A DNA stretch of 6,940 nucleotides from an uncultured Lachnospiraceae bacterium (GCA_902803625.1 CADCQV010000373.1:1-6940); one strand, 5' to 3'. Numbered from the stretch's first letter, positions 1 through 6,940 are shown. The notes: generated by a model from the letters alone, not told the origin. Numbers and translations are program-made.

Positions 1-1295
1 CAAAACTAAAGACCGAGATAAAAGAAAATCTGGATGAATCGGCGTATACAGTTGCCTATTTGTTTCATGAGTATACTGTGCCATTAATCCCATTTCTCCA
101 TTCACGTAATATTCGCACGATCTACTCGGAAAGACTTGATGGCGCATGGGTTACCACGGAACCTTTATTTGCCAAAGCATTAGGTGAATGTGATGTGCTG
201 ACATGTAATTCACTGCCGGCAAAAAAAAGGCTTGAAGATAAGCTTGGAAAGTCTGTATATGAGATTAAAAATGGAAGAAGAAATGGTATCCTTGTTAGTC
301 GAAAAAGGCCATTAGAGGTAAAAAAATTGCTTGTTCCATGCCGTATATCCAGGGTAAAGAATCTTGGCATCATTCTGGAACTTCTACACTTATTTTCCCA
401 TGATGGCTATCATGTGCGTTTTGTTGGTGAGATTGAAGATAAGGTGTATCATACCGAACTGTTAAAACAGACTGAAAGATATGGAGTTTCGGACAGTATC
501 GAGTTTTTAGGATATGCAGCCGATATGGATGCACAGTATGAGTGGGCTGATGTATTGATTCTTCCGTCTTTACAGGAGGGAACCCCTAATGTTGTACTGG
601 AAGCTTTTTCAAAGGGTTTGGCAACTTTGGTGTCAGACATACCTGCGGAAAGAGAAGTTGTGGAAGATGATAATCTGAGGTTTCCTCCTTATGATGTTAA
701 TGCTCTAAAAAGGGCTATAGATTATGTGGCATATATGCCGCGGCATGATTATGATCAGATGATCAAAAAGCATTATGAACTTGTTACAACGGAGTACAGT
801 ATCGAAAAAATGACAAGTTCGTTTATTCACATTGCGGAAGAAATGATGGACAATAATCTTCCGGAATATAACATATCTGAGGCTGAATATGATAAGGAAG
901 AGTTCGAACGGCTTATAGTTGAATATGGGAAGAAAGAGCGTCTTAGCAGTCTGCTTCTTAGCTGGATAAAAAAGAGCAGGAACGGATGCGATATAGCATC
1001 CTATTGCAAAAAGAACGCATGGAATGCTGTATCAATATACGGATTTAAGGGTGCCGGCAGTATCCTTTATGATGAACTAAAGACAGGCGGCGTCAATGTT
1101 GATGCTGTTATTGACAGGAATGCCGAGGGATTACAGTCGATTGATGGCGTTATTCCGCCGGAGAAAGCCGGTAAATTACGATCAGATGTCATTATCGTAT
1201 CAGTAGTGGATGAATTTCAAAGTATAAAGAAATATCTTGAGAACTATTGTAACTGTGAGATAGTTTCTCTTAATGATGTTGTTGAAAAAATGTAA
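1..1295 (+). CDS. Glycosyltransferase family 4 with C-terminal Rossmann-like module (5' partial)
   Basis: The reading frame is open from the first complete codon at base 3, so the 5' end lies outside the window. The in-frame TTG at 60 is an internal leucine, not a start. The visible part holds the end of the acceptor domain and the whole GT-B donor domain. That domain has an R-x4-K pair (RISRVK, bases 342-359) and the E-x7-E signature EGTPNVVLE (bases 576-602), both typical of retaining GT4 enzymes that move a sugar from a nucleotide-sugar donor. No membrane segment or signal peptide is visible, so it probably acts in the cytoplasm or at the inner membrane face on a lipid-linked glycan. After a charged helical linker (about 850-1020) comes an extra module starting at YGFKGAG (1038-1058) and running to the end, similar to modules in the next four proteins. 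GT4 membership is firm; donor and acceptor sugars are unknown. The stop is followed by a 22-base gap to the radical SAM gene. Confidence 0.92.
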   Translation, partial: KLKTEIKENLDESAYTVAYLFHEYTVPLIPFLHSRNIRTIYSERLDGAWVTTEPLFAKALGECDVLTCNSLPAKKRLEDKLGKSVYEIKNGRRNGILVSRKRPLEVKKLLVPCRISRVKNLGIILELLHLFSHDGYHVRFVGEIEDKVYHTELLKQTERYGVSDSIEFLGYAADMDAQYEWADVLILPSLQEGTPNVVLEAFSKGLATLVSDIPAEREVVEDDNLRFPPYDVNALKRAIDYVAYMPRHDYDQMIKKHYELVTTEYSIEKMTSSFIHIAEEMMDNNLPEYNISEAEYDKEEFERLIVEYGKKERLSSLLLSWIKKSRNGCDIASYCKKNAWNAVSIYGFKGAGSILYDELKTGGVNVDAVIDRNAEGLQSIDGVIPPEKAGKLRSDVIIVSVVDEFQSIKKYLENYCNCEIVSLNDVVEKM

Positions 1296-1306
1296 TGATA
1301 GATGAT

Positions 1307-1310
1307 GGAG
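1307..1310 (+). promoter_or_regulatory. Ribosome binding site of the radical SAM gene
   Basis: GGAG lies 7 bases before the ATG at 1318, inside the 22-base gap after the glycosyltransferase stop. It fixes this ATG as the start. The gap has no room for a promoter or terminator, so the gene is read through from upstream. Confidence 0.75.
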
Positions 1311-1317
1311 ATATGAT

Positions 1318-3033
1318 ATGAAATCACCGCAGGATATGCGAATCATACAAATAGATATAACGAACGCCTGCATTCACAACTGCTCGAATTGCACTCGTTT
1401 TTGTGGACACCATAAGAAGCCCTTTTTCATGGAGGTGGACACATTTAAGAAAGCAGTTGATTCCATGGAAGGATATGTAGGAACGGTCTCTATGATGGGT
1501 GGTGAGCCGACGATACATCCCCATTTTGAGGAGATGCTTACATATCTTGGGGCGAAGTTTAAGGGTGAGAATGCGTGGAATACAGATGCTGAGGGTGTAA
1601 AGAAAATCAACGAAAAGAAGGCTGACAAGGTATCGCCCATGGTCTATCCACAGAAGAACTTTATGGATACTGTCCATGAAGTGGAGATGGACAATGTTTT
1701 CCTTTATCCATGTGCATCTGATCCAAGCGGTACTCGCCAGACTATCCATGGCGCGGGGCTTTGGTCAGCAATGGGTGAAAAATATAAACAGCATTATGAG
1801 CTGATTCAGGATATCGTGGATTATCAGGCTCTTAATGATCACTCAATGTCAATGTATCACCAGCCGGCATTGATCTCAAGGAAATCTCTGGGAATCTCTG
1901 ATGATGAATGGGTCAAATTACGAGATAATTGCTGGATTCAGAATCTGTGGTCTGCGTGTATTACACCCAAAGGCGCATTTTTCTGCGAAGTAGCTGGAGC
2001 ACTTGATATGCTCTTTGACGGTCCGGGTGGATGGCCAATAGAACCTGGATGGTGGAAGAGGACACCGGAGGAATTTGGTGATCAGTTACACTGGTGTGAA
2101 CTATGCGGTCTTGCGCTCCATACATTTACAAGAGATGCGAATGAAGAAGTGGATGATGTTTCACCTGATATATATGAAAAGCTGAAAGAGGCAGGTAGCC
2201 GTAAAGTAGGCACGAAGCATATCCATGTGGTTGATATACACGATGGAAAGATTGACGATGATAGTAAGTTGGGCGGCAGATGGTTTGATGGTTCTATGCC
2301 GTATACAGAGAGTTATGCCGCTAAATTTGACAAGGCAACACAGAGCTTGTCATATAAGAAGATCATAGAGATACACGTGAAAAATGATGATTCGATTGGA
2401 GCATTGATCGCAGATGCTTTGCAAAATGCGGATCATAATACATATGCAATGCTCACAACAGGTGGCGCTGTAATTAATGATGCTATAGAAAGAATAAGCA
2501 GTCTGGTTTTAAATCCGGGTACGCTGTTATTTCGTCATGAGACATCGCCTTGTGAGGACGAGTACTTTAAGTATGAAGGGGAGGGGTATGCGGTCTTAAT
2601 AAATGGGACAGCATCATCCGTTAAGAAAGCAGGATGGGAGAGGATACGGAAGATAGAAAAATTTGACGAGTTAAAAGATATCTGGGATCAAAATAAGGTT
2701 GTGCCTTTTGTTCCTGAGAGCGAATATGAGGCGGTGACATCATATATTGATCCAGATAAGCGTTACGTTATTTATGGTGCAGGAGAGACTGCTCCTGCTG
2801 CTATCAGGCATCTAGATGAAGTGGGGGCAAAGATTGTACACCTGATCGATAAGAATCCTTCTAAAACTGGACAAACACTGCTTGACATTGAGATCTGCTC
2901 TCCTGTGTTTTTAAGAAATAATCGAGATGAGTATGACAGGATCCTTATTGCAAGCACACGCTATTATAGTGAGATTCGCGATGGTCTTTTGGCAGAAGGG
3001 TTTTTAAATGAGGATATTTGCTGGTGGATATGA
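1318..3033 (+). CDS. Radical SAM/SPASM-like protein with C-terminal Rossmann-like module
   Basis: This 571-residue protein starts with a radical SAM domain. Cys18, Cys22 and Cys25 form the CxxxCxxC site that binds the [4Fe-4S] cluster used to cleave S-adenosylmethionine, and GGEP at residues 61-64 is the usual SAM-contacting motif. A second cysteine group (205, 214, 223, 260, 263, with the stretch ITPKGAFFCEV) resembles the auxiliary-cluster region of SPASM/twitch enzymes. Residues from about 295 to 460 match no family I recognise. Residues from about 480 to the end form a Rossmann-like module (VIYGAGETA at 484-492, then HLIDKNPSKTG) like those in neighbouring proteins. The reaction is unknown. 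In a glycan locus, modification of a sugar or of a glycan-linked group is the natural guess, but a peptide substrate cannot be excluded. The stop TGA overlaps the ATG of the next gene. Radical SAM assignment is firm; function is open. Confidence 0.9.
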   Translation: MKSPQDMRIIQIDITNACIHNCSNCTRFCGHHKKPFFMEVDTFKKAVDSMEGYVGTVSMMGGEPTIHPHFEEMLTYLGAKFKGENAWNTDAEGVKKINEKKADKVSPMVYPQKNFMDTVHEVEMDNVFLYPCASDPSGTRQTIHGAGLWSAMGEKYKQHYELIQDIVDYQALNDHSMSMYHQPALISRKSLGISDDEWVKLRDNCWIQNLWSACITPKGAFFCEVAGALDMLFDGPGGWPIEPGWWKRTPEEFGDQLHWCELCGLALHTFTRDANEEVDDVSPDIYEKLKEAGSRKVGTKHIHVVDIHDGKIDDDSKLGGRWFDGSMPYTESYAAKFDKATQSLSYKKIIEIHVKNDDSIGALIADALQNADHNTYAMLTTGGAVINDAIERISSLVLNPGTLLFRHETSPCEDEYFKYEGEGYAVLINGTASSVKKAGWERIRKIEKFDELKDIWDQNKVVPFVPESEYEAVTSYIDPDKRYVIYGAGETAPAAIRHLDEVGAKIVHLIDKNPSKTGQTLLDIEICSPVFLRNNRDEYDRILIASTRYYSEIRDGLLAEGFLNEDICWWI

Positions 3034-4370
3034 TGGAGCGTATTAAGGTATCTGTTGTTATAGCGGTATATAACTCGGATAAATATTTAGAAAAAACTCT
3101 CGATAGCGTTCTGGTGCAGTCACTTCAGGATATTGAGATCATCTTAGTCGATGACGGCTCCACAGATGCTTCATATGACATCCTGAAGAAGTATGAAAGC
3201 AAGGACAGTCGTATTACGGTTTTACAGCAGCTTGAGCCTTCAGATGGTGCGGCACTAGCCAGAAACATGGGTGTATCTCACGCAAAGGGTGAGTATATCT
3301 CTGTTTTGGATGCAGATGATTTCTTTGATCCTGATATGCTGAAGGAAGCTTATGAAAAGGCAGTTGACGCGGATGCAGAGGTTGTGATGTTTGATGGAGA
3401 TCTCTATGATGAGAAGCTAGATGCCTGCCGTGAGACCGGAATGATTTTACGGAAGGATTTCCTCCCCGTAAAGGATGTTTTCAACCCTTCGGAGAATGCC
3501 CATAAGTTGTTTTTTATGACGATAGGTGCAGCCTGGAATGTGCTTTTTAAGCGGGAACTGATCGAACGGGAGAATTTGAGGTTTTACAGTTTTCATCACG
3601 CAGATGATCTGGGGTATGTCTATCTCGGATTTGCAACGGCTAAAAGGATAGCAATCCTACCTAAGAGACTGCTACATTATCGCATAAATAACTTAAACAG
3701 TCAGGCTGCGACTCTGGAGAGGTGGCCAGAAGCTGCTGCAGGTGCTATAGGCGAGTTATACAAAGCGCTCAAGGATAGATATGTACTGGACACATATAGA
3801 GTGGCATTTACGGAGATGGCACTTCACTATTTTGATCTATATTTGAATAGAATGACAGACTATAAAAGTTTTGAGAATCTCTACCTTTCCTGGAAGAATC
3901 GTTATGCGAATGAGCTCGAACTCTGTATAGTCCCCGATGAAGATCTGGTGCAAAACAGGATAAGAATGATCAGAACCAGGCTGATGGAGCTTTCGCCCGG
4001 CGAATATCTTTTTGAAAAAGAAAACAGATGTGGTCTGTTTGCATCATCTGAAAAGTGGAGAGAAACCGTTGATGTCGGAAGCAGTGTGATTTTGTATTGT
4101 GCAGGAAAACAGGGAAGGGAGTTATTTACAGAACTTTTGAATGATAGTGAGTACAAGGTCGTTGCATGGTGCGATGCTAAACACAAGGAATATGGTTATC
4201 CGGTGTCAAGTCCAGAGGGTATTAAAGATTTGCAATATGACTATATTCTAGTGTCAATCGAATCAAAGGAAATATTTGAACGCATATATTTTTTTCTTAT
4301 TGATTTGGGCGTGCCGGACAACAAGATAGTTTGGACGTGTGAAAATGGACAGAGAACCTATGAAAGCTGA
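3030..4370 (+). CDS. Glycosyltransferase family 2 with C-terminal Rossmann-like module
   Basis: This 446-residue protein has an N-terminal GT-A domain of family 2. VSVVIAVYN at residues 7-15 is the first strand, LVDDGSTD at 39-46 binds the nucleotide, and LDADD at 93-97 is the DxD metal and donor site. The following region (WNVLFKRELIERENLRF, then HHADDLGYVYLGFA) is typical of GT2 enzymes of capsule and exopolysaccharide clusters. No transmembrane helix is seen, so it is probably a cytoplasmic, membrane-associated transferase. From about residue 350 a Rossmann-like module begins (VILYCAGKQGREL) in which the first glycine of the YGAG turn is replaced by cysteine. The ATG at 3030 overlaps the preceding stop as ATGA. 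A second ATG follows at 3033, with GGTGG at 3023-3027 placed well for it, so the start is uncertain by one codon. A TTG at 3018 is less likely. Transferred sugar and linkage are unknown. Confidence 0.92.
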   Translation: MMERIKVSVVIAVYNSDKYLEKTLDSVLVQSLQDIEIILVDDGSTDASYDILKKYESKDSRITVLQQLEPSDGAALARNMGVSHAKGEYISVLDADDFFDPDMLKEAYEKAVDADAEVVMFDGDLYDEKLDACRETGMILRKDFLPVKDVFNPSENAHKLFFMTIGAAWNVLFKRELIERENLRFYSFHHADDLGYVYLGFATAKRIAILPKRLLHYRINNLNSQAATLERWPEAAAGAIGELYKALKDRYVLDTYRVAFTEMALHYFDLYLNRMTDYKSFENLYLSWKNRYANELELCIVPDEDLVQNRIRMIRTRLMELSPGEYLFEKENRCGLFASSEKWRETVDVGSSVILYCAGKQGRELFTELLNDSEYKVVAWCDAKHKEYGYPVSSPEGIKDLQYDYILVSIESKEIFERIYFFLIDLGVPDNKIVWTCENGQRTYES

Positions 4371-5481
4371 ATTGGAAAGACTTTATCAAACTAAAGACCT
4401 TTATATCTACGGTGCAGGAGATGTTGCCAGAGAAGTGGGGTATTGCCTGTCACAGGCACCTTTTGAGAAAACCATAAAGGCATTTATCGTAACAGACGTT
4501 AAAAAAGAACCGGTAAAATCGGTGTTAGATAAGCCCATAATTGGCATTGGAGAAGTTGATGATATAGAAAACGATGCGTTGATTATTGTGGCAGTCCTCG
4601 AAAAATATCGGGATGAGATTCTTAATTCATTACAGTCTTTAGGACGCACAAACTGTTTGTGCCTGACATATGAAAGTGATCTTTGGACAGAAGTGCGTAA
4701 GACTTGGTTTCTTTATCATATGGACGAACAGGATATGCCTGTGAAAGAGTTGAAGGATGCTCTTAAGTCCTTAGAGGTTAATGATGTGACAAAACACAAT
4801 CTGACCATCTATTCCGCAAAAAGCCCTTTTGATAGGATATTAAATAATTGTCCGGAGAGTAAAGCTTGGGAAAAGGATATACAAGTCGGCGCAGCGTTAG
4901 TTGAGGAAAGGGTGTCTGCTATTACAGACTTCGATGGCGACAATATCTCCTTGAAAAATAAGCAATACAATGAAATGACGGCATTGTACTGGCTATGGAA
5001 ACACGCTAAAGATGATTATATTGGTCTTTGTCATTACAGACGGAAATTTGATTTGACGGAAGCTGATGTTAACAAGATCTGTGATTCTGTAATTGATGTT
5101 ATAATCACAGCGCCGATCATAAATATTCCTGATGTGAAGTATATGTTTGGGAAGAACCATGTTGATTCTGATTGGGATGTCTTTGGTGATGCGGTAAAAG
5201 CAATAAGTCCAGAGTACATAGAGGATTACCATAGATTAGGAGACGGGATACTTTATGTGCCCTACAATATGGTGATTATGAAGCGTAAAGTGCTTTGCGC
5301 TTATTGTGAATGGGCTTTTCGGGTGTTCCAATATGTTGAGGATCATACACCGAAACGTGAAGAAGATACTTATCAACGTAGAAATATCGGCTTCCTGAGC
5401 GAGAGGGTCATGACGGTGTGGTTACTTCATCATTGGAAAGAGCTAAATATAGCGATTGCAGACAAGAGTTTTTATGAATGA
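4360..5481 (+). CDS. DUF4422 protein with N-terminal Rossmann-like module (first copy)
   Basis: This 373-residue protein has two parts. Residues from about 10 to 120 form a Rossmann-like module (LYIYGAGDVA at 14-23). From about 150 to the end lies a DUF4422 domain, recognised by GDNIS at 193-197, the YWLWK segment after it, and YIGLCHYRR at 220-228. DUF4422 proteins are common in bacterial capsule, exopolysaccharide and surface-glycan clusters and are suspected to be glycosyltransferases; the activity is inferred here. The ATG at 4360 was chosen because it has AGAG at 4351-4354, overlaps the preceding gene by only 11 bases, and places both the glycine turn (residue 18) and GDNIS (residue 193) at exactly the same numbers as in the next protein. 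An ATG at 4345 and a GTG at 4339 are alternatives that would add 5 or 7 residues. No membrane segment is seen. Confidence 0.88.
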   Translation: MKAELERLYQTKDLYIYGAGDVAREVGYCLSQAPFEKTIKAFIVTDVKKEPVKSVLDKPIIGIGEVDDIENDALIIVAVLEKYRDEILNSLQSLGRTNCLCLTYESDLWTEVRKTWFLYHMDEQDMPVKELKDALKSLEVNDVTKHNLTIYSAKSPFDRILNNCPESKAWEKDIQVGAALVEERVSAITDFDGDNISLKNKQYNEMTALYWLWKHAKDDYIGLCHYRRKFDLTEADVNKICDSVIDVIITAPIINIPDVKYMFGKNHVDSDWDVFGDAVKAISPEYIEDYHRLGDGILYVPYNMVIMKRKVLCAYCEWAFRVFQYVEDHTPKREEDTYQRRNIGFLSERVMTVWLLHHWKELNIAIADKSFYE

Positions 5482-6604
5482 TATAAAGCCGGAAGGTTTG
5501 AACGATATGGATTTCTATATATTCGGAGCAAAAGCAACAGCAGCAGGTCTTTATAAAGCCTTATCGCTCCTTGAACCCGAGAAGAACATTGAAGCGTTTC
5601 TGGTATCGGATACTTCCGGGAATGTGCCGGAGATATGGGGCGTTCCTGTGAAGGCGATTTCTTCTGTGGCAGCTGGGTTGTCGGAGTCTGAGAAGAAAGA
5701 AGCATTGGTCTACGCTGCTGTGCCGGAGCTTGTTCATGCTGAGATCAGAGGATTACTGGAAGAATATGGGGTTTCGAACCTTGTGATGCTGGATTCAAGA
5801 TTGGAAGCGGATTTGATGGGACGGTATTTTGTGGCTGAGGGGAAGTTTAGGTCGGTTCATGGGCTGAGTGCAGAGTCTGAAACTACTGTTCCCAAACTCT
5901 CTATCTATGCAGCATCATTTTATAAGGATAAGCCGCTCAGTCATCCGCCGGTGTTGCCAGGATATTATAAGAAGCTGTACTTAGGTTGTGCTGGGGCGAA
6001 AAAATCCGGTATGGATATCAAAGGTCAGGCAGACTGCTATGACAACACGGGAGATAATATATCGGCGCTCAACCCTAACCGTTGTGAGATGACGGCGCAT
6101 TACTGGGTGTGGAAGAACAGGCTGGAAGGCAGTACTCATAATTATGTGGGCATTTGCCATTATAGGCGTATATTGGATCTCTCCGATGAAGACCTGAAGA
6201 AAATGGTCGCAAATGATGTGGATGTGGTGCTTCCGTATCCTATGATCCATTACCCTAATGCGGCAATCCAGCATACATGGTATGTGCCTGAGAAGGACTG
6301 GGAGCTGACTAAGCGTGTGGTTTCAGAACTTTATCCTGAGTATGAGAAATGTTTTGATGAAATATTCAATGCTCCGGAGTTTTACAACTACAATATGTTA
6401 GTTGCAAAGAAAGAGGTCTTCGCTGACTACTGTGCATGGCTGTATCCAATATTGGATCGAATCGAGGAATTATCAGAGCCAAAGGGAACTGATCGGCGTG
6501 ATCGTTATACAGCCTATCTGAGCGAGAGTCTGGAGACACTGTACTTTATGGCGAATTTGAAGAATTTAAAGATTTATCATACGGGAAGATTACTTTTTAC
6601 ATAA
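5474..6604 (+). CDS. DUF4422 protein with N-terminal Rossmann-like module (second copy)
   Basis: This 376-residue protein has the same architecture as the gene before it. A Rossmann-like module opens with FYIFGAKATA at residues 14-23, where the usual third turn position is lysine rather than glycine. The DUF4422 domain follows, with GDNIS at 193-197, YWVWKN, and YVGICHYRR at 224-232. Before GDNIS it has a clearer lead-in than its neighbour, with LSHPPVLPGYYKKLYLGCAG. Both proteins share LSE near the C-terminus, but they differ across most of their length, so this is an old duplication or two separately recruited family members rather than a recent tandem copy. The ATG at 5474 overlaps the preceding stop by 8 bases (ATGAATGA), with AAGAG at 5464-5468. 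A TTG at 5456 is a weaker alternative. The likely role is sugar transfer or glycan assembly, inferred from context. Confidence 0.88.
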   Translation: MNDIKPEGLNDMDFYIFGAKATAAGLYKALSLLEPEKNIEAFLVSDTSGNVPEIWGVPVKAISSVAAGLSESEKKEALVYAAVPELVHAEIRGLLEEYGVSNLVMLDSRLEADLMGRYFVAEGKFRSVHGLSAESETTVPKLSIYAASFYKDKPLSHPPVLPGYYKKLYLGCAGAKKSGMDIKGQADCYDNTGDNISALNPNRCEMTAHYWVWKNRLEGSTHNYVGICHYRRILDLSDEDLKKMVANDVDVVLPYPMIHYPNAAIQHTWYVPEKDWELTKRVVSELYPEYEKCFDEIFNAPEFYNYNMLVAKKEVFADYCAWLYPILDRIEELSEPKGTDRRDRYTAYLSESLETLYFMANLKNLKIYHTGRLLFT

Positions 6605-6609
6605 AGGAG
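6603..6609 (+). promoter_or_regulatory. Ribosome binding site of the galE-like gene
   Basis: AAAGGAG overlaps the preceding TAA stop and lies 8 bases before the GTG at 6618. It is the strongest Shine-Dalgarno sequence in the window and decides for the GTG start, since no in-frame ATG precedes the conserved glycine motif. Confidence 0.8.
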
Positions 6610-6617
6610 ACAAAGAG

Positions 6618-6940
6618 GTGGCAATCCTGGTCTGCGGCGGAGCCGGATATATTGGTTCTCACATCAACAAACAATTGAATCTTGAAGGTTACGATACCAT
6701 CGTTTTCGATAACCTCGTTTACGGTCACAGGGAAGCCGTGAAGTGGGGAGAGCTGGTGGTTGGAGACTTAGCGAACGTTGAAGATTTAGAAACTGTGTTC
6801 AATAACCACGCTATCGATGCCGTATTCCATTTCGCGGCTTACGCTTATGTGGGTGAGTCGGTAGAAGAGCCGGAGAAGTATTACTACAACAATGTGGTAA
6901 ACACGCTGAATCTACTGAAAGTGATGCGTTCTCATGGCTG
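6618..6940 (+). CDS. galE: UDP-glucose 4-epimerase family protein (3' partial)
   Basis: About 107 N-terminal residues are visible before the window ends. They show an extended short-chain dehydrogenase/reductase (SDR) nucleotide-sugar epimerase: the NAD-binding GGAGYIGSH with the GxxGxxG pattern at residues 7-13, FDNL with an acidic residue at 31, GDL at 49-51, and HFAAYAYVGESV at 71-82 followed by YYNNVVNTL. GalE interconverts UDP-glucose and UDP-galactose in the cytoplasm, supplying galactose donors for glycan assembly. The YxxxK catalytic pair lies beyond the window. The AYAYVGES form differs from the GLKAVGES of E. coli GalE and resembles the form in UDP-xylose/UDP-arabinose 4-epimerases, so the substrate could be a pentose. 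The gene begins with GTG, 13 bases after the preceding stop. Unlike the five genes before it, its visible part has no added Rossmann-like accessory module beyond its own catalytic fold. Confidence 0.9.
   Translation, partial: MAILVCGGAGYIGSHINKQLNLEGYDTIVFDNLVYGHREAVKWGELVVGDLANVEDLETVFNNHAIDAVFHFAAYAYVGESVEEPEKYYYNNVVNTLNLLKVMRSHG

Noticed and set aside
3..14. 12-base repeat (AAACTAAAGACC) also present at 4388-4399
   Set aside because: Both copies lie inside coding sequence in different gene contexts, with no extended similarity on either side. Chance is sufficient explanation.
60..62. TTG as a start codon of the first glycosyltransferase
   Set aside because: The frame is open upstream to the window edge, and a start here would remove most of the GT-B acceptor domain. 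The gene simply enters from outside the window.
1296..1317. Possible promoter or terminator between the GT4 and radical SAM genes
   Set aside because: The gap is only 22 bases and contains a ribosome binding site. No hairpin with a T-run and no -35/-10 pair can be seen.
1324..1749. Minus-strand open frame of 141 codons
   Set aside because: It lies opposite the conserved radical SAM core, shows no recognisable motif, and has an unusual composition consistent with a shadow frame. The same holds for all other minus-strand frames.
5397..6540. Nucleotide similarity CTGAGCGAGAG at the ends of the two DUF4422 genes, considered as a recombination repeat
   Set aside because: It encodes the same LSE motif in homologous domains and is short, so it reflects shared ancestry or constraint rather than a repeat element.

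Overview
The window is a densely packed, single-strand run of six genes, all on the + strand, from a cell-surface or extracellular polysaccharide locus. The AT-leaning coding sequence, GGAG-type ribosome binding sites, tightly overlapping genes and the style of the proteins suggest a Gram-positive anaerobe of the Clostridia, most likely the Lachnospiraceae (Butyrivibrio/Roseburia-like). This assignment is inferred from sequence style, not from a marker gene. Both ends of the window cut through genes, so the locus extends on either side.

Layout: (1) the 3' part of a GT-B family 4 glycosyltransferase, 1-1295; (2) a radical SAM protein with a CxxxCxxC site and a second cysteine group, 1318-3033; (3) a GT-A family 2 glycosyltransferase, 3030-4370; (4) and (5) two tandem DUF4422 proteins, 4360-5481 and 5474-6604; (6) the 5' part of a galE-like UDP-sugar 4-epimerase, 6618-6940. 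The two non-overlapping junctions are 22 and 13 bases long, and the other three junctions overlap by 4 to 11 bases. No promoter or terminator is visible inside the window, so the genes are probably co-transcribed and partly translationally coupled.

The most striking property is that all five proteins before galE carry the same kind of small Rossmann-like module. It has a β-strand, a YGAG-like turn, a helix, an (A/L)-I/V-D type second strand, a 'G..i..p..' segment, and a final strand-helix of the form 'iiva....i...L...G'. It sits at the C-terminus of the GT4, radical SAM and GT2 proteins and at the N-terminus of both DUF4422 proteins. The enzymatic parts are unrelated, yet each is fused to this module, and its glycine turn is degenerate in several copies. 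A shared docking, assembly or ligand-sensing role for a surface-glycan machine is a reasonable hypothesis.

Working model (inference): the 4-epimerase supplies a UDP-hexose or UDP-pentose, the GT4, GT2 and possibly the DUF4422 proteins add sugars to a growing repeat unit, and the radical SAM enzyme modifies a sugar, lipid or peptide part of the product. The actual glycan cannot be read from the sequence.
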